Under the pieces are notes generated by a model. That model was not told the origin of the DNA, did not search any database, and saw nothing but the letters and a program-made list of their open reading frames with translations. This document shows positions 18,768 through 26,471 of a stretch of DNA of 64,000 bases, in pieces (the stretch's first letter is position 1; every line of letters begins with the position of its first letter). Both the position numbers and the translations under genes were made by a program. The DNA comes from Flammeovirga sp. OC4 (lineage in GTDB: Bacteria > Bacteroidota > Bacteroidia > Cytophagales > Flammeovirgaceae), in the NCBI RefSeq assembly GCF_000812565.1, contig NZ_JTAM01000012.1, forward strand, positions 87,722-151,721, given 5' to 3'.

Positions 18768-18808
18768 GGTTGAAAGGAAAATAGAGGTTTTACTTTCAAC
18801 CTTTTTTT
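18768..18808 (+). terminator. Intrinsic terminator of the DUF4345 gene
   Basis: GGTTGAAAG (18768-18776) pairs perfectly with CTTTCAACC (18793-18801), followed by seven U residues. Confidence 0.92.
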
Positions 18809-18855
18809 GTGTTTTGTAATTTTAGATTATCAAAAAATAACTAACCGACTATTAC

Positions 18856-19401
18856 ATGAGAAAGCATATTTTCATTTTTACTTTTCTACTCTTGATTTTA
18901 AATGCTTGTAATGATCCTGATGTGGACCCAAGTGCTTTTCAAGAGATTTTTTTGAGACAGGAAAATATTAATATTGACCTTCCTGATGTCACTAACGAAA
19001 CCATTGATGTACAGGTATTACTGAATGCTAGACCTAACGCAGAGCGACTAATTTTAGTGTTGAAAGGTAAAGGTGTAGTAAACGGTGCGATGCAAGATTT
19101 GATGGTGGAAGTGAATGCTCAGATTTCTAACTTATTTTTAAATCCAGATTTTTCTTATTCATTTATTATTGAAGAGTCTACCCCAATTATCACGTTGGTG
19201 AATTGTGATAGCAACAACCCTTTTTCTGATATTGAAGAATTGACCTCCATTATTGAAAGTGTGGATACTTTTAAATGGGATCAGGAAAATCAGCAATATT
19301 ACATGGATTTAAGTGATTTGAATGAAATTCTTCCAGCTCTTCAATTACCTTCTCAAACGATATATCAATCAAAAGGTATATTAGAAAGAGGTTGTAATTA
19401 G
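18856..19401 (+). CDS. Hypothetical lipoprotein
   Basis: A probable lipoprotein of 181 residues. The signal peptide ends in the lipobox LNAC with Cys18, followed by NDPDVD; the Asp-rich start is typical for Bacteroidota lipoproteins and may mark surface export. The rest has no domain I recognise. It contains one further Cys (VNCDSNNPF) and a terminal Cys (ERGCN), which could form a disulfide. The gene is single and convergent with the methyltransferase, 37 nt away. Confidence 0.75.
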   Translation: MRKHIFIFTFLLLILNACNDPDVDPSAFQEIFLRQENINIDLPDVTNETIDVQVLLNARPNAERLILVLKGKGVVNGAMQDLMVEVNAQISNLFLNPDFSYSFIIEESTPIITLVNCDSNNPFSDIEELTSIIESVDTFKWDQENQQYYMDLSDLNEILPALQLPSQTIYQSKGILERGCN

Positions 19402-19438
19402 GGGAAGTGAAAATGTAACTTTAATATATTTTAGGTAT

Positions 19439-20077
19439 CTACATTTTTCGTTTTTTAAAAATACTACTAAACATCATGTGCATATAGGCATATTTTTTAC
19501 TTTCTGCTTGAAAAAAGCGACTCTCGTGAATCAGTGTATGGTAATTGAAGAGTTTCGTATTTTGGAGGTTTACAGTAATTCTAAAAAATGAAACCATACT
19601 AAAATGAATTAATTTATGCAGAGACCTTAACGGGAAGCGTTCATGAATTCTGAAGTCGGTAACAATCCATTTTCCACCGTCATTAAGTAAAGAATAGATA
19701 AATGGAATAAAAGTTTGAAACTGCTTTTCATTCAACAAGTCCACAAAGAAATTGGTAATGATTAGGTCAAATCGACCATATTCTTTTGCATTCTCATAAG
19801 AAGTGTTGATGAATTTTACAGGAGTTTTTATTCTGATTTTCTTAGCTAGAGCTGTCATTTTAGGTGATTTTTCGATGTAAATAACCTCTGAAGCAATACC
19901 TAATTCATCAATTTTTTTTAGAATTTTTCCAGATCCTCCACCGATGATCAATACTCTACTTTTCTTTTTTATTTTAGGAAGGTGTTTTAACTGAATTTCT
20001 TGAATTGCTTTGCCAAAAACAATGGCCGCAATAAAGTCATAAAACTTTGCTATATAGTCGAATTGATCTTTGTTCAT
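19439..20077 (-). CDS. Class I SAM-dependent methyltransferase
   Basis: A methyltransferase of 212 residues with an unknown acceptor. The SAM-binding motif I is VLIIGGGSGKILKKI at about 42-56, followed by acidic motif II (VIYIEKSPKM) and the motif IV region FDLIITNFFVDLL. The start MNKDQFDYIAKFYDF was chosen because its ATG overlaps the upstream TAA stop as TAATG, a coupling arrangement; the frame extends four codons further to 20089. It is third gene of a porD / UbiA-like / methyltransferase operon, so a membrane prenyl-lipid or quinone-like acceptor is a reasonable guess. Confidence 0.82.
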   Translation of the reverse strand: MNKDQFDYIAKFYDFIAAIVFGKAIQEIQLKHLPKIKKKSRVLIIGGGSGKILKKIDELGIASEVIYIEKSPKMTALAKKIRIKTPVKFINTSYENAKEYGRFDLIITNFFVDLLNEKQFQTFIPFIYSLLNDGGKWIVTDFRIHERFPLRSLHKLIHFSMVSFFRITVNLQNTKLFNYHTLIHESRFFQAESKKYAYMHMMFSSIFKKRKM

Positions 20078-20901
20078 TATAAAACCCATAACACCGGATA
20101 AAGGAAGACAAAGTCTCCTAAAATCCTAAAATAATCATCTTTTGAGAAGAAATCTGACTTAATATAAATTATAAATAGGGATAAACCCATTAAAAAGAAG
20201 ATTATTTGTGGAATAATGTAGTCTAATCGCAGCCAAATAAAACTAATCAGAAACAATAATAGGAAAAGCGCAAATAGTATTTTCAACCTTATATTGATTC
20301 CATCATAACCTAATTTTAAGGCACCCGACATCATTTTATCCTTTTTGTCTGACTCGAAATCAAATAGAGAAAACTCTAATAAATTAATGGTTGCTAAAAT
20401 AAAGATACTTACACTAAAAAAGTGAAGTGCGGGATGGTAGGTATCACTCAAACTGTACACCGGCAATGCTACTCCAAGTGTATAAATTAAAGCGACGGTA
20501 GTTTCTTTAAAGGTTGAAAATGGAACAAACTTTAGATTAATGATCAAAAGGTAGGCACCTACTATGATCATCAAAATTATTCCATGATAGAAAACGGTGA
20601 GAGGGAGGTAAGTCACCGTAATAATAAAACCCACAAATGCCAATATGGAACAAGCTGTAGATAATGCTTTTTTATATTTCTGATGAAAAGCATGTCTAAA
20701 GGTGTGTGCTGTATGTTGGATAGAGAAAGCATCCATCAGGTGATCTAAAGTGTAAATTACCCATACGGCGATTCCAAGGGAAAAATAGATGGGAGTTGGG
20801 ATTTCAGTATTATTGATCTTACCTAAAAACATAGAGCATACTATAGCTCCAAGTGCTACATCTATGCTCAAGGCTTGTATATAGTGATAAAGTTGCTTCA
20901 A
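20077..20901 (-). CDS. UbiA-like polytopic membrane protein
   Basis: An integral membrane protein of 274 residues with about eight helices. Two Asp motifs sit in cytoplasmic-loop positions as in UbiA prenyltransferases: DHLMD at 53-57 and DFESD at 181-185. The usual Asn before the first motif is not obvious, so UbiA membership is likely but not certain. UbiA enzymes transfer prenyl chains to aromatic or lipid acceptors. Gene order helps: it starts 16 nt after the porD homologue and its stop overlaps the start of a methyltransferase, recalling prenyltransferase-methyltransferase pairs in quinone synthesis. Confidence 0.68.
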   Translation of the reverse strand: MKQLYHYIQALSIDVALGAIVCSMFLGKINNTEIPTPIYFSLGIAVWVIYTLDHLMDAFSIQHTAHTFRHAFHQKYKKALSTACSILAFVGFIITVTYLPLTVFYHGIILMIIVGAYLLIINLKFVPFSTFKETTVALIYTLGVALPVYSLSDTYHPALHFFSVSIFILATINLLEFSLFDFESDKKDKMMSGALKLGYDGINIRLKILFALFLLLFLISFIWLRLDYIIPQIIFFLMGLSLFIIYIKSDFFSKDDYFRILGDFVFLYPVLWVL

Positions 20902-20917
20902 CGAAGAAAGGTTAAAG

Positions 20918-21820
20918 TTATGGGGTTAATAATTTTTTATATTGACTCGAACGAGTAGGATCCAATTCCAATAATATTCGTCCTACTTGATCTGCCATTT
21001 CTGTAGGTGCTTTTGCAAAAAGGTTGGCGATTTCAACCCCTTTTGCTGCAAAGAAAACATCCATTGTAACTGAAATTGGAATGTTTTTTCGAACAATTTT
21101 GAGGTTATTTAATCCTTCTAAAATATTAGTTCTGGCTTCTTCAGGGTTTTCTTCGAAAATATCTAGTCCCTGACGGTGATAAGTGTATAAGAACTCTCTA
21201 AACTTTTCAAATTGAGGATCCATGAAATCTCTTGCCAAGTAATAGCGATCTCTTTTGTCTCCAAAAGCACTCCATCCAGCTCTACCATTTTGTTCAGAAT
21301 AATTGGCGATTTCTAATGCTTTCTCAAAATAAGCAGAGCCACCTTTGGGAGAAAATGTATCATAGTCAATTCCTAAAACAATATACGCATAGTAGCTCAT
21401 TAATGCCACAATTTCAGTGCTATAGATACCTTGAGAATAAACCATTCGATCTGAAGCATTGTAATTGAATTGCCATTTTGTATCTAGAAAATTTAAAGTT
21501 GTAGTTTCAAAAGATGCACCATAAACTGGACGAATACTTTGAATCTGTACATCTGCCGTATAATTCTGTGCAGCAATATCAGTATTAGAACTTAATGTCA
21601 CTAGGATATTCATTTTGATTTTTTCAGCATCTTCAAACTGATCATCAGTCCATTCTTGACCATTAATAAACTGTTGCATGTTGTTTTGTAGGTCATCAAA
21701 GAGTTGTGTCTCATTGGTTTGCACTCTTTCTCCATTTACTGATATGGTAGTATTAAGTTCTTGTGCGTAACTTTTCGAAAGGATAAGTAAACCAAAAAAG
21801 AATATAAGAAGTTGTTTCAT
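20918..21820 (-). CDS. porD: DUF4835 / PorD-type exported protein
   Basis: An exported protein of 300 residues that I recognise as the Bacteroidota DUF4835 family, reported as PorD and linked to type IX secretion. The start MKQLLIFFFGLLILSKSYAQ is a signal peptide; the frame extends eight codons upstream. Family blocks: LNTTISVNGERVQ at the mature N-terminus, RPVYGASFETTTLNF, MVYSQGIYSTEIVALMSYYAYIVLG, and GWSAFGDKRDRY. In many relatives it sits directly beside coaBC and rpoZ. Here those genes lie 2 kb away with a plus-strand cassette in between. A TTG-N19-TATATTCG promoter-like sequence lies about 45 nt upstream. Confidence 0.82.
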   Translation of the reverse strand: MKQLLIFFFGLLILSKSYAQELNTTISVNGERVQTNETQLFDDLQNNMQQFINGQEWTDDQFEDAEKIKMNILVTLSSNTDIAAQNYTADVQIQSIRPVYGASFETTTLNFLDTKWQFNYNASDRMVYSQGIYSTEIVALMSYYAYIVLGIDYDTFSPKGGSAYFEKALEIANYSEQNGRAGWSAFGDKRDRYYLARDFMDPQFEKFREFLYTYHRQGLDIFEENPEEARTNILEGLNNLKIVRKNIPISVTMDVFFAAKGVEIANLFAKAPTEMADQVGRILLELDPTRSSQYKKLLTP

Positions 21821-21950
21821 AATGGACTGCTTTATAAGCAACAATAGCTTATTGAAAAAATACTATTCACGAATATACAATTCCTAAATTTTTCTTCAAC
21901 ATCTAAACTAAAATATCATAGAATTAGTTTTATAAATTTTATTTCTTAAA

Positions 21951-21970
21951 TTTACCGAACGAACGGTAAA
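21951..21970. promoter_or_regulatory. Palindromic operator upstream of the TetR gene
   Basis: TTTACCG-AACGAA-CGGTAAA has perfect 7-bp arms, typical in size and form of TetR-family operators. It ends 12 bp before the start codon, so binding would block transcription or early elongation. It is probably the autoregulatory site of the following gene. Confidence 0.75.
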
Positions 21971-21982
21971 ATACTATTTCAT

Positions 21983-22540
21983 ATGAGACCTCAAAAAATT
22001 AATGACGACGAATTGATCAAGAGTATATTTCAAAGCATTCGATCGAAAGGGTATGATGGTGTGAGTATTCGAGACCTTGAGCAGTGTTCAGGTTTGAAGA
22101 AAGCAAGTCTATATCATCGTTTTCCGAATGGAAAAATTGAAATGACTCAAAAGGTCCTAACTTATGTAAGAGCATGGTTGGATCAAAATGTACTTTCTGT
22201 GCTGAAAGATCAAAATATGGAAGTTGAGGAGAGATTGGAAAAAACGTTAGAAAGCATTCGACTCTTTTATAATAATGGTGAGTATACTTGCTTGTTTAAG
22301 GCACTTTCTTTAGAAAATAGCTATTCTATATTTGACAAAGAACTCGAACAAGGAATGAATCACTGGCTCACTGCCTGGGAAGTTTTTGGAATGGATAAAG
22401 GATTTACTTCCGATGTTTCAAAAGAAAAGGCATTGCAGGTCATGATAAAGATTCAAGGAGCGTTAACGGTGGCTAAAGTAATGAAAAAGAATGAAGTTTT
22501 CATTCAAGCACTTAAAGAGATAGCCCAATTATATGACTAA
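21983..22540 (+). CDS. TetR/AcrR family transcriptional regulator
   Basis: A 185-residue repressor. The N-terminal helix-turn-helix is clear: GYDGVSIRDLEQCSGLKKAS followed by LYHRFPNGKIEM, the TetR signature. The C-terminal ligand-binding region is helical, with no identifiable ligand. It is first of a plus-strand three-gene set (TetR, PPOX protein, 84-residue protein) placed between porD and coaBC, and a perfect palindrome lies just upstream. It probably controls itself and the flavoprotein. Confidence 0.9.
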   Translation: MRPQKINDDELIKSIFQSIRSKGYDGVSIRDLEQCSGLKKASLYHRFPNGKIEMTQKVLTYVRAWLDQNVLSVLKDQNMEVEERLEKTLESIRLFYNNGEYTCLFKALSLENSYSIFDKELEQGMNHWLTAWEVFGMDKGFTSDVSKEKALQVMIKIQGALTVAKVMKKNEVFIQALKEIAQLYD

Positions 22541-22608
22541 TGATAATTTAATGAGCTCTTCATGACATAAAACTTTACATCATTTTATAAACCCTAAACT
22601 TTTCAATT

Positions 22609-23484
22609 ATGGAACTATTTCACGAAAAAGAACGCTATTTACAGGAACTATTAGCCTCGAATATTAATTATGATTTGGCTCATAAATGGATTTCTGATCA
22701 AATTGATGAACGAGCTTCACGTTTTATTCGAAGCTTGAATTATGCCTTTTTAAGTTACCAAGATCAGGAAGGTTACCCTCAAATAATCCCTTTGATAGGG
22801 GAGGGAATTATTAGAAATCCATCTCCCACGACTCTTATTATAAATCTAGATCAGCATCCTCACTTATTGGAGGTTTTTGAGCTTGACTTTACTACAATTG
22901 AGAAGGTGGGTTTATTGTTTATAGATTTATTATCTCGTAGGCGATTTAGGGTAAATGGAATGGTGAAGTATCATGCTGCACAAATTGAAATACAAATAGA
23001 ACAAGCATATACAAATTGCCCAAAGTATATACAATCAAGAACCCTTGAGTTTGAGTATACTCCTCATAACAATATGATTCAAAAAGGAACAGACTTGACA
23101 AAAGAACAAGTTTCCATGATCCAAAATGCCGATACATTCTTTTTAGGAACGAGCAATGCTGATTACGACATGGACGCATCTCATAGAGGAGGGAATAAAG
23201 GTTTTGTAAAGGTAGATAACAATGTATTAGAGGTGCCGGATTATAAAGGAAATGGCCTATATAATTCTCTTGGAAATATGCTTGACTATCCTAAAGTGGG
23301 GTTGATGTTCTTGGATTTTGAAAATTCTCAGTTGTTGCAAATATCAGGTACAGCGACTGTAATTTTTAATCAGCAGAAGGATAAAATTACAGCATGGAAG
23401 TTAGCAGTAGAGCAGTGGACGCAATATGATCACGTATTTGAGTTTCAGTCAATATTTTTTGATGCTTCAATTTATAACCTTTAA
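22609..23484 (+). CDS. Pyridoxamine 5'-phosphate oxidase-type flavoprotein (PPOX class)
   Basis: Probably an FMN- or F420-type split-barrel oxidoreductase, 291 residues, cytoplasmic. It carries the double-split-barrel arrangement of the COG3576-like group. The first half includes FLSYQDQEGYPQIIPLIG and FIDLLSRRRFRVNGM. The second begins at MIQNADTFFLGTSNADYDMD, continues with SHRGGNKGFVKV, and ends with LLQISGTATVIF, the PPOX fold signature. The substrate is unknown; relatives are often next to TetR regulators and are suspected to act on reactive or toxic compounds. It lies 68 nt after the TetR gene and 11 nt before the next ORF. Confidence 0.85.
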   Translation: MELFHEKERYLQELLASNINYDLAHKWISDQIDERASRFIRSLNYAFLSYQDQEGYPQIIPLIGEGIIRNPSPTTLIINLDQHPHLLEVFELDFTTIEKVGLLFIDLLSRRRFRVNGMVKYHAAQIEIQIEQAYTNCPKYIQSRTLEFEYTPHNNMIQKGTDLTKEQVSMIQNADTFFLGTSNADYDMDASHRGGNKGFVKVDNNVLEVPDYKGNGLYNSLGNMLDYPKVGLMFLDFENSQLLQISGTATVIFNQQKDKITAWKLAVEQWTQYDHVFEFQSIFFDASIYNL

Positions 23485-23495
23485 ATAAAATCGAT

Positions 23496-23750
23496 ATGCT
23501 ACTATTAAAAATTAACCCGACAAGAAAAGAGGATCTATTGATCAAACAAAAGCTAGATGAAATGTTTCTGGCTAAGAAGGTAGAAATTATGGATACACTA
23601 GAAGTACCGATCATTTTACAAGGTAAAGAAGAGTACAAAGGCAAAGAACGAATTCAACAGTTTTTTGAAGAACTCAAAGTACTTTATAATGGTTGGTATG
23701 AAGATCGTTGTGATAAATATGAGAAAGAAGATGGAACTCCTATGTTTTGA
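23496..23750 (+). CDS. Small hypothetical protein, possibly thioredoxin-fold-like
   Basis: An 84-residue protein that begins 11 nt after the PPOX gene and is probably translated with it. I do not recognise the family. The pattern LLLKINPT, then a charged helix, then VPIILQGKEEYKGKERIQQFFEEL resembles the cis-Pro strand and last helix of thioredoxin/glutaredoxin folds, but the CxxC active site is absent; the only Cys is near the C-terminus. A redox partner role would fit the neighbour, but this is conjecture. The gene ends at the shared terminator with coaBC. Confidence 0.6.
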   Translation: MLLLKINPTRKEDLLIKQKLDEMFLAKKVEIMDTLEVPIILQGKEEYKGKERIQQFFEELKVLYNGWYEDRCDKYEKEDGTPMF

Positions 23751-23767
23751 TTACATCTTGGTTTCTC

Positions 23768-23812
23768 GAAAAAAAACAGGATAGAATTGTGTTTCTACCC
23801 TGTTTTTTTTGA
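23768..23812. terminator. Bidirectional terminator between the PPOX operon and coaBC
   Basis: AAAACAGG (23773-23780) plus TAGAA pair with TTCTA plus CCTGTTTT (23799-23806), with one internal mismatch. It is flanked by A-tract and T-tract, so it works for both converging genes. The coaBC stop is directly adjacent. Confidence 0.85.
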
Positions 23813-23813
23813 A

Positions 23814-25019
23814 TTAAAATCTTTCTAAGATATTTTGAACCACGGTTGTTGCTACCTCTTTTTTGGTCATTAAAGGTAAATCTGTAACACCTTCTTTGGC
23901 AACTAAAGACACTTTATTTGTATCATGGCCAAAGCCGGCTCCTTTATCATTTAGGCTATTCAATACAACAAAATCGACATTTTTTCTAATCAATTTTGCT
24001 TTTGCATTATCCAGTTCATTATCTGTTTCTAGGGCAAATCCAACAGTAACTTGTCCTTCTTTTTTCTTTTCCCCCATTGTTTTAGCAATGTCAAAAGTTC
24101 TTTTCATATCAATTTGAAGATTACCTTCTTCTTTCTTGATTTTAGAATTAGAGACTTCTGCTGGTGTATAGTCAGCAACTGCGGCAGTGAAAATACTAAT
24201 ATCAGCGTCTTCAAAACGTTCATCTACAGCTTCATACATTTCTTGAGCAGAAAGCACACTGACTACTTCTACACCGGTTGGAGCAGGAAGTAAAACTGGG
24301 CCTGAAACAATAGTTACATCAGCACCTTGATTTCTCAGTTCTTCTGCAATAGCGTAACCCATTTTTCCGGTTGAACCGTTGGTAATATACCTTACAGGGT
24401 CAATTCTTTCTCTTGTAGGTCCAGCAGTTACAATTGCTTTTTTACCATACAAAGGCAAGTCTTCCTTAGGTTGGAAAAAATCTTGGACAGCGTCAATGAT
24501 ATGTTCTGGTTCAGCCATTCTACCTTTTCCAACTAATCCACTTGCTAACTCGCCTTCTTCTGCATCTACGATAATGTGACCGTAAGAAGTAAGCGTATTG
24601 ATATTCCTTGTCGTTGAAGGGTGAATAAACATATCCAAATCCATTGCGGGAGCGATCATTACAGGGCAACGTGCAGAAAGGTAAGTAGCCATCAATAGAT
24701 TGTCGCACATACCGTTGGCCATTTTTGCCATTGTATTAGCAGTGGCAGGAGCAATAATCATCAAGTCAGCCCATAAGCCAAGTTTTACATGACTATTCCA
24801 CTCTCCAGTTTCTTCATTTGCATAATGGGTCAATACAGGGTTTTCTGATAGTGTAGATAATGTAACAGGAGTGATGAATTGTTTTGCTGCTTCGGTCATG
24901 ATTATTTGAACTTCCGCTTTTTGCTTTTTCAGTAAGCGTGTCAATAATGCAATTTTATAAGCTGCTATTCCTCCAGTGACACCGATTAATATTTTTTTTC
25001 CTTTAAGAATGCTATCCAT
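23814..25019 (-). CDS. coaBC: Phosphopantothenoylcysteine decarboxylase / phosphopantothenate-cysteine ligase
   Basis: A bifunctional coenzyme A biosynthesis enzyme, cytoplasmic, 401 residues. The N-terminal flavin-dependent CoaC half has GVTGGIAAYKI, IIAPATANTMAKMANGMCDNLL and PAMDLDMF; the last is the PxMNxxMW motif with Asn to Asp and Trp to Phe changes, a variant I associate with Bacteroidota. The C-terminal CoaB half begins with AIVTAGPTRERIDPVRYITN and GSTGKMGYAIAEE. It is preceded by its own promoter and by the rpoZ terminator, so it is not a simple rpoZ-coaBC operon despite conserved order. Confidence 0.96.
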   Translation of the reverse strand: MDSILKGKKILIGVTGGIAAYKIALLTRLLKKQKAEVQIIMTEAAKQFITPVTLSTLSENPVLTHYANEETGEWNSHVKLGLWADLMIIAPATANTMAKMANGMCDNLLMATYLSARCPVMIAPAMDLDMFIHPSTTRNINTLTSYGHIIVDAEEGELASGLVGKGRMAEPEHIIDAVQDFFQPKEDLPLYGKKAIVTAGPTRERIDPVRYITNGSTGKMGYAIAEELRNQGADVTIVSGPVLLPAPTGVEVVSVLSAQEMYEAVDERFEDADISIFTAAVADYTPAEVSNSKIKKEEGNLQIDMKRTFDIAKTMGEKKKEGQVTVGFALETDNELDNAKAKLIRKNVDFVVLNSLNDKGAGFGHDTNKVSLVAKEGVTDLPLMTKKEVATTVVQNILERF

Positions 25020-25069
25020 TTGTTATGTTGATTCAGTTATTTTTTTGAGCGGTTATAGCTGTACTTTCC

Positions 25070-25097
25070 CAAAAATAGGTTTTAGGTTTTCCTTCAA
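25070..25097 (-). promoter_or_regulatory. coaBC promoter
   Basis: On the minus strand TTG (complement of 25095-25097), 17-bp spacer, TATTTTTG (complement of 25070-25077). The start codon lies 50 nt downstream. The presence of a promoter here agrees with the terminator found just upstream. Confidence 0.65.
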
Positions 25098-25119
25098 TAC
25101 TGCTCCAAGCAGTAAAAAT

Positions 25120-25167
25120 AAAAAAAAAGAACTTCCAATTCTACTTAAATGTAAACTTGGAAGTTCT
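25120..25167 (-). terminator. Intrinsic terminator of rpoZ
   Basis: AGAACTTCCAA (25128-25138) pairs perfectly with TTGGAAGTTCT (25157-25167); on the minus strand a U-run of about nine follows. It separates rpoZ from coaBC. Confidence 0.9.
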
Positions 25168-25193
25168 GATATCTAATAATAGTGTCCGATCAA

Positions 25194-25502
25194 TTAGTAT
25201 GATCTGTCTTCTACATTAGTAAAAAAGATCTTATCCTCAATCAACTCCTCAACTGCAAGAGTCGTTGCTTTAGGCATACGCTCGTAGAAACGAGAAATTT
25301 CAATTTGCTCACGGTTTTCTTGAACTTCTTCAAGGTTATCAACAGTGGTAGCAAACTCTGACAATTTTGCTTGTAACTCATCTTTTAAACGAGATGAGAT
25401 TTGTCTTGAACGTTTTCCCGCAATAACGATTGACTTATAGATGTTATCTGTCTCTTTCGTCAAATCCGTTAAATCACGAGTTATAAGTGATGCTTTAGGC
25501 AT
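25194..25502 (-). CDS. rpoZ: RNA polymerase omega subunit, Bacteroidota type
   Basis: A small core-associated subunit that helps assemble RNA polymerase; 102 residues. It resembles the divergent Bacteroidota omega family: SLITRDLTDLTKETDNIYKS, then IVIAGKRSRQISSRLKDEL (the conserved omega segment), and the acidic ending ATTLAVEELIEDKIFF. The neighbouring coaBC and nearby porD support the call, since this order recurs in the phylum. It is transcribed alone to a strong terminator. Confidence 0.85.
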   Translation of the reverse strand: MPKASLITRDLTDLTKETDNIYKSIVIAGKRSRQISSRLKDELQAKLSEFATTVDNLEEVQENREQIEISRFYERMPKATTLAVEELIEDKIFFTNVEDRSY

Positions 25503-25806
25503 TGATATATATTATTTATAATCGAATACTACTTACAAGTTCGCTAAATTATTGTTTTTTTGTGATAATCCCAAAAAATGGTTTTGAATCTATAAAAAAT
25601 AAAACTTAATATAAGTTGAAGTAATTTTTTTGAAATCACAATATCAGAGATTTAGCGTACTTCAATGCTTTTATAGCCTACTTCTTAGCCACTACAAAAA
25701 GTGATAAAATGACGTAGTTCTTGGGAATTCGAAAATGTTGATGATAGATTGTTATAAGTGCTCTTGATATAAAGACCACCAACTAAACAATTTATATCTC
25801 TCAACT

Positions 25807-25839
25807 CCCACATTAATTTTATTAGTGTGGGTTTTATTT
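25807..25839 (+). terminator. Orphan plus-strand terminator
   Basis: CCCACATTAA (25807-25816) pairs with TTAGTGTGGG (25822-25831, one G-U pair), followed by TTTTATTT. The nearest plus-strand gene upstream ends at 23750 and is already terminated. Confidence 0.75.
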
Positions 25840-25987
25840 AGGACCTTTCTGAAGATCTATAGGACACGAATGACGTCAACGCTTAACATTCGCACCCATT
25901 GGACTTTCTACCCAATTCATTTGGTAGTACTCATAGATAAATTCAAAACAATTAACGTAAACTTAGTTTACAGCGTATTTACAATAG

Positions 25988-26034
25988 CAAAAAAATAAAG
26001 CCACCTTTTCTAGAAAAAAGTGACTTTATCAAAA
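25988..26034 (-). terminator. Terminator of the 76-residue lipoprotein gene
   Basis: ATAAAG-c-CAC (25995-26004) pairs with GTG-a-CTTTAT (26020-26029), with inner CTTTT/AAAAAG pairing. A minus-strand U-run comes from complement of 25988-25995. Confidence 0.75.
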
Positions 26035-26054
26035 GATCAATAGTAATCTATGAT

Positions 26055-26285
26055 CTAGTTAGGAAATAACTGATTGCGAATGTCGTTGATTCTAAGACGT
26101 AATTCAGTGTCAGCGTCAGCGTATTCATTTTTCAGTTGATTTGGCTCTGCATCTCTGCTAGGACCATAAATTCTTTTGCTGTTTAAATTCACACCTGGGT
26201 TCGGAGCATGATTGTGCTGTCCAAAGCACGAAGTTAGAGTTGCTAAGATTGCAATCACGCTGCTATAAATAAAAAACTTTTTCAT
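26055..26285 (-). CDS. Small hypothetical lipoprotein
   Basis: A probable lipoprotein of 76 residues. The signal peptide ends in LTSC with Cys20. The mature part is short and polar (RIYGPSRDAEPNQLKNEYAD) with a C-terminal amphipathic helix. No family is recognised. It has a textbook promoter upstream and its own terminator, so it is very likely expressed as a single gene. Confidence 0.72.
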   Translation of the reverse strand: MKKFFIYSSVIAILATLTSCFGQHNHAPNPGVNLNSKRIYGPSRDAEPNQLKNEYADADTELRLRINDIRNQLFPN

Positions 26286-26330
26286 AAACTTCTCTATAGT
26301 GTTTGTTTGACTTAATGCGCATAGTCATCG

Positions 26331-26360
26331 CAAAATTAACCTTTCAAAGTAGAAACACAA
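26331..26360 (-). promoter_or_regulatory. Promoter of the small lipoprotein gene
   Basis: On the minus strand TTG (complement of 26358-26360), 19-bp spacer, TAATTTTG (complement of 26331-26338), an exact consensus match 45 nt before the start codon. Confidence 0.75.
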
Positions 26361-26471
26361 GAAAATCTTCAAGGATTCCTTAAATAAAAGGCAAGACAAT
26401 GCAAACTTTTTAGTAGATTTGATTAACAGACGTTATATTTCGTCTTATATTATTCTTCGACCTCTTTATAT

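Larger units (their letters stand above)
25503..26054. other. Long intergenic region with an orphan terminator and structured sequence
   Basis: These 552 bp hold no convincing ORF on either strand (longest about 15 codons). Two terminators are present, at 25807-25839 (plus strand, no gene upstream) and 25988-26034 (for the small lipoprotein). The stretch 25840-25950 is visibly richer in GC than its surroundings and has a 6-bp stem, CGAATG (25867-25872) with CATTCG (25887-25892). This may be a small RNA locus or the remnant of a repeat. Confidence 0.4.

Noticed and set aside
23387..24708. Several short frames opposite the 84-residue gene and coaBC
   Set aside because: All overlap real genes on the other strand and lack any family resemblance.
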